Shown one piece after another: positions 46,440-46,965 of a stretch of 46,965 nucleotides of DNA. This DNA comes from Victivallales bacterium. Lineage in GTDB: Bacteria; Verrucomicrobiota; Lentisphaeria; Victivallales; UBA1829. Both the position numbers and the translations under genes were made by a program. The notes under the pieces were generated by a model, which searched no databases, was not told the origin of the DNA, and saw only the letters and a program-made list of their open reading frames with translations. The stretch is from positions 1 through 46,965 of the forward strand of contig JAEEQN010000024.1 in assembly GCA_016285345.1 (NCBI GenBank), in the 5' to 3' direction. Each line of letters starts with the position of its first letter. The first letter of the stretch is position 1.

Positions 46440-46965
46440 TCAGAACAAGCTCGGCTCGGAATCACGTTCTTCCCCGGAACAGGATTCCGCCGACTGCATA
46501 CCGAGCAAGCACGGCACCGTTGAGACGTCGAGCAGCCGGAAGCAGTTGAAATACCGCTCGGCTCCTTCGGCCATTTCCGGCGTGAACTCCTCCGCGATGT
46601 CGGACGGTTTGCGAATCCAGCCGAGCTTACGGGCAACAGCAACGTTCAATGCTTTCATCAGCTCGATGTTGAACTTGATGTGAACGTTCCGGTTCAGGTA
46701 GCAACGGAATGCGAAGAGCACGGTCTTTTCATCAGCCATGTAGACCGTACCACGCTTTCCCCAGGTCTCCGGCAACTGGATTTCACCTGCTTGGAATCCG
46801 AGACTGTTCGCCACGGCACAGACATCTTCGATCTTCGTCCGGCAGGCATACTCGATGTGATTGTCCCAGCTGTGCCATCCCTCACCCGGCAGGGCATATT
46901 CTGTACAGATGATCCGGTAGTCGAGCGTGTAAGGCGTGTTCTTCTTCGCATCCGAGCTGTACCGC
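46440..46965 (-). CDS. DUF4942-like protein, C-terminal part (cut by window edge)
   Basis: The minus-strand frame is open from the right edge through to the stop at 46440, giving at least 174 residues; the N-terminus is outside. The visible part reads YSSDAKKNTPYTLDYRIICT, then GEGWHSWDNHIEYACRTKIEDVC, and a block NRNVHIKFNIELMKALNVAVARKLGWIRKPSDIAEEF (quoted in pieces: NVHIKFN, LMKALNVAVARKLGWI). That block resembles DUF4942, a domain common in genes of plasmids and integrative elements, often linked to methyltransferase-like proteins. The GTG at 46812 is internal, not the start. It supports the view that the element continues to the right. Confidence 0.65.
   Translation of the reverse strand, partial: RYSSDAKKNTPYTLDYRIICTEYALPGEGWHSWDNHIEYACRTKIEDVCAVANSLGFQAGEIQLPETWGKRGTVYMADEKTVLFAFRCYLNRNVHIKFNIELMKALNVAVARKLGWIRKPSDIAEEFTPEMAEGAERYFNCFRLLDVSTVPCLLGMQSAESCSGEERDSEPSLF

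Larger units (their letters stand above)
33492..46965. mobile_element. tRNA-Met-integrated genomic element, left part
   Basis: The element starts at the broken tRNA-Met and its tyrosine integrase and runs past the right edge. Its content is accessory: ArsR operon, acyltransferase, HipA-like/Fic pair, phosphoesterase, acetyltransferase, DUF3990/Xre pair, gene remnants and DUF4942-like gene. Base composition is visibly less GC-rich than the backbone in most genes, except the ArsR operon. No transfer or phage structural genes are in view, so whether it is an integrative conjugative element, a phage-like island or a decayed element is open. Confidence 0.75.

Overview
The window reads as a high-GC, Gram-negative bacterial chromosome. 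It carries several outer-membrane-type lipoproteins with lipoboxes, a periplasmic alpha-2-macroglobulin paired with a penicillin-binding protein 1C, and three glycoside hydrolases for arabinose/xylose-containing polysaccharides. This mix fits a gut or rumen member of the Verrucomicrobiota/Lentisphaerota/Kiritimatiellota group. That placement is inference from gene content; no phylogeny was run.

Positions 1-33300 are backbone. The left part holds the end of serC, a CorA-like transporter with an altered signature loop, an FmdB zinc ribbon, rsmA and a YbaK deacylase. Then come the A2M-pbpC pair, glycyl-tRNA synthetase, two lipoproteins, a GH51 arabinofuranosidase, a lipoprotein-MarR pair, a frameshifted GspC-like gene with glycine-rich tails, and tRNA-Gly(CCC). 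gyrA-folP, a secreted GH43, an alanine symporter, two alpha/beta hydrolases, a ZIP transporter, a short UvrA paralogue, a cytoplasmic GH43 and a VanX-type dipeptidase follow. Promoters can be read by eye before many units as TTGAnn/TTGATT - 16 or 17 bp - TATnTT.

From about 33490 to the right edge the DNA is accessory. The 3' half of a tRNA-Met(CAT) gene, still followed by its own terminator, abuts a phage-type tyrosine integrase. This is the classical junction of an element integrated in a tRNA gene; the other end lies outside the window. GC is visibly lower in most of this part.

Inside the element, modules on the minus strand end at a recurring palindrome (CCCGCCCATC/GATGGGCGGG). Module 1 is an ArsR-controlled operon (ArsR, ArsP-like permease, a membrane-anchored poly-cysteine thioredoxin-like protein, a HFCD flavoprotein) with two matching operator palindromes. 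Module 2 is an acyltransferase. Module 3 begins with a HipA-like kinase overlapping a Fic AMP-transferase. After an apparent terminator, it continues with a metallophosphoesterase, an unrecognised 419-residue protein and a Vat/CatB-type acetyltransferase.

Further right are a DUF3990 ADP-ribosyltransferase-like protein with an overlapping Xre partner, a Fic-like winged-helix remnant, two overlooked small membrane proteins and a truncated DUF4942-like gene. Kinase, AMP-transferase and ADP-ribosyltransferase-like enzymes packed into 6.5 kb, beside a phosphoesterase and an acetyltransferase, are the best candidate here for an undescribed system.
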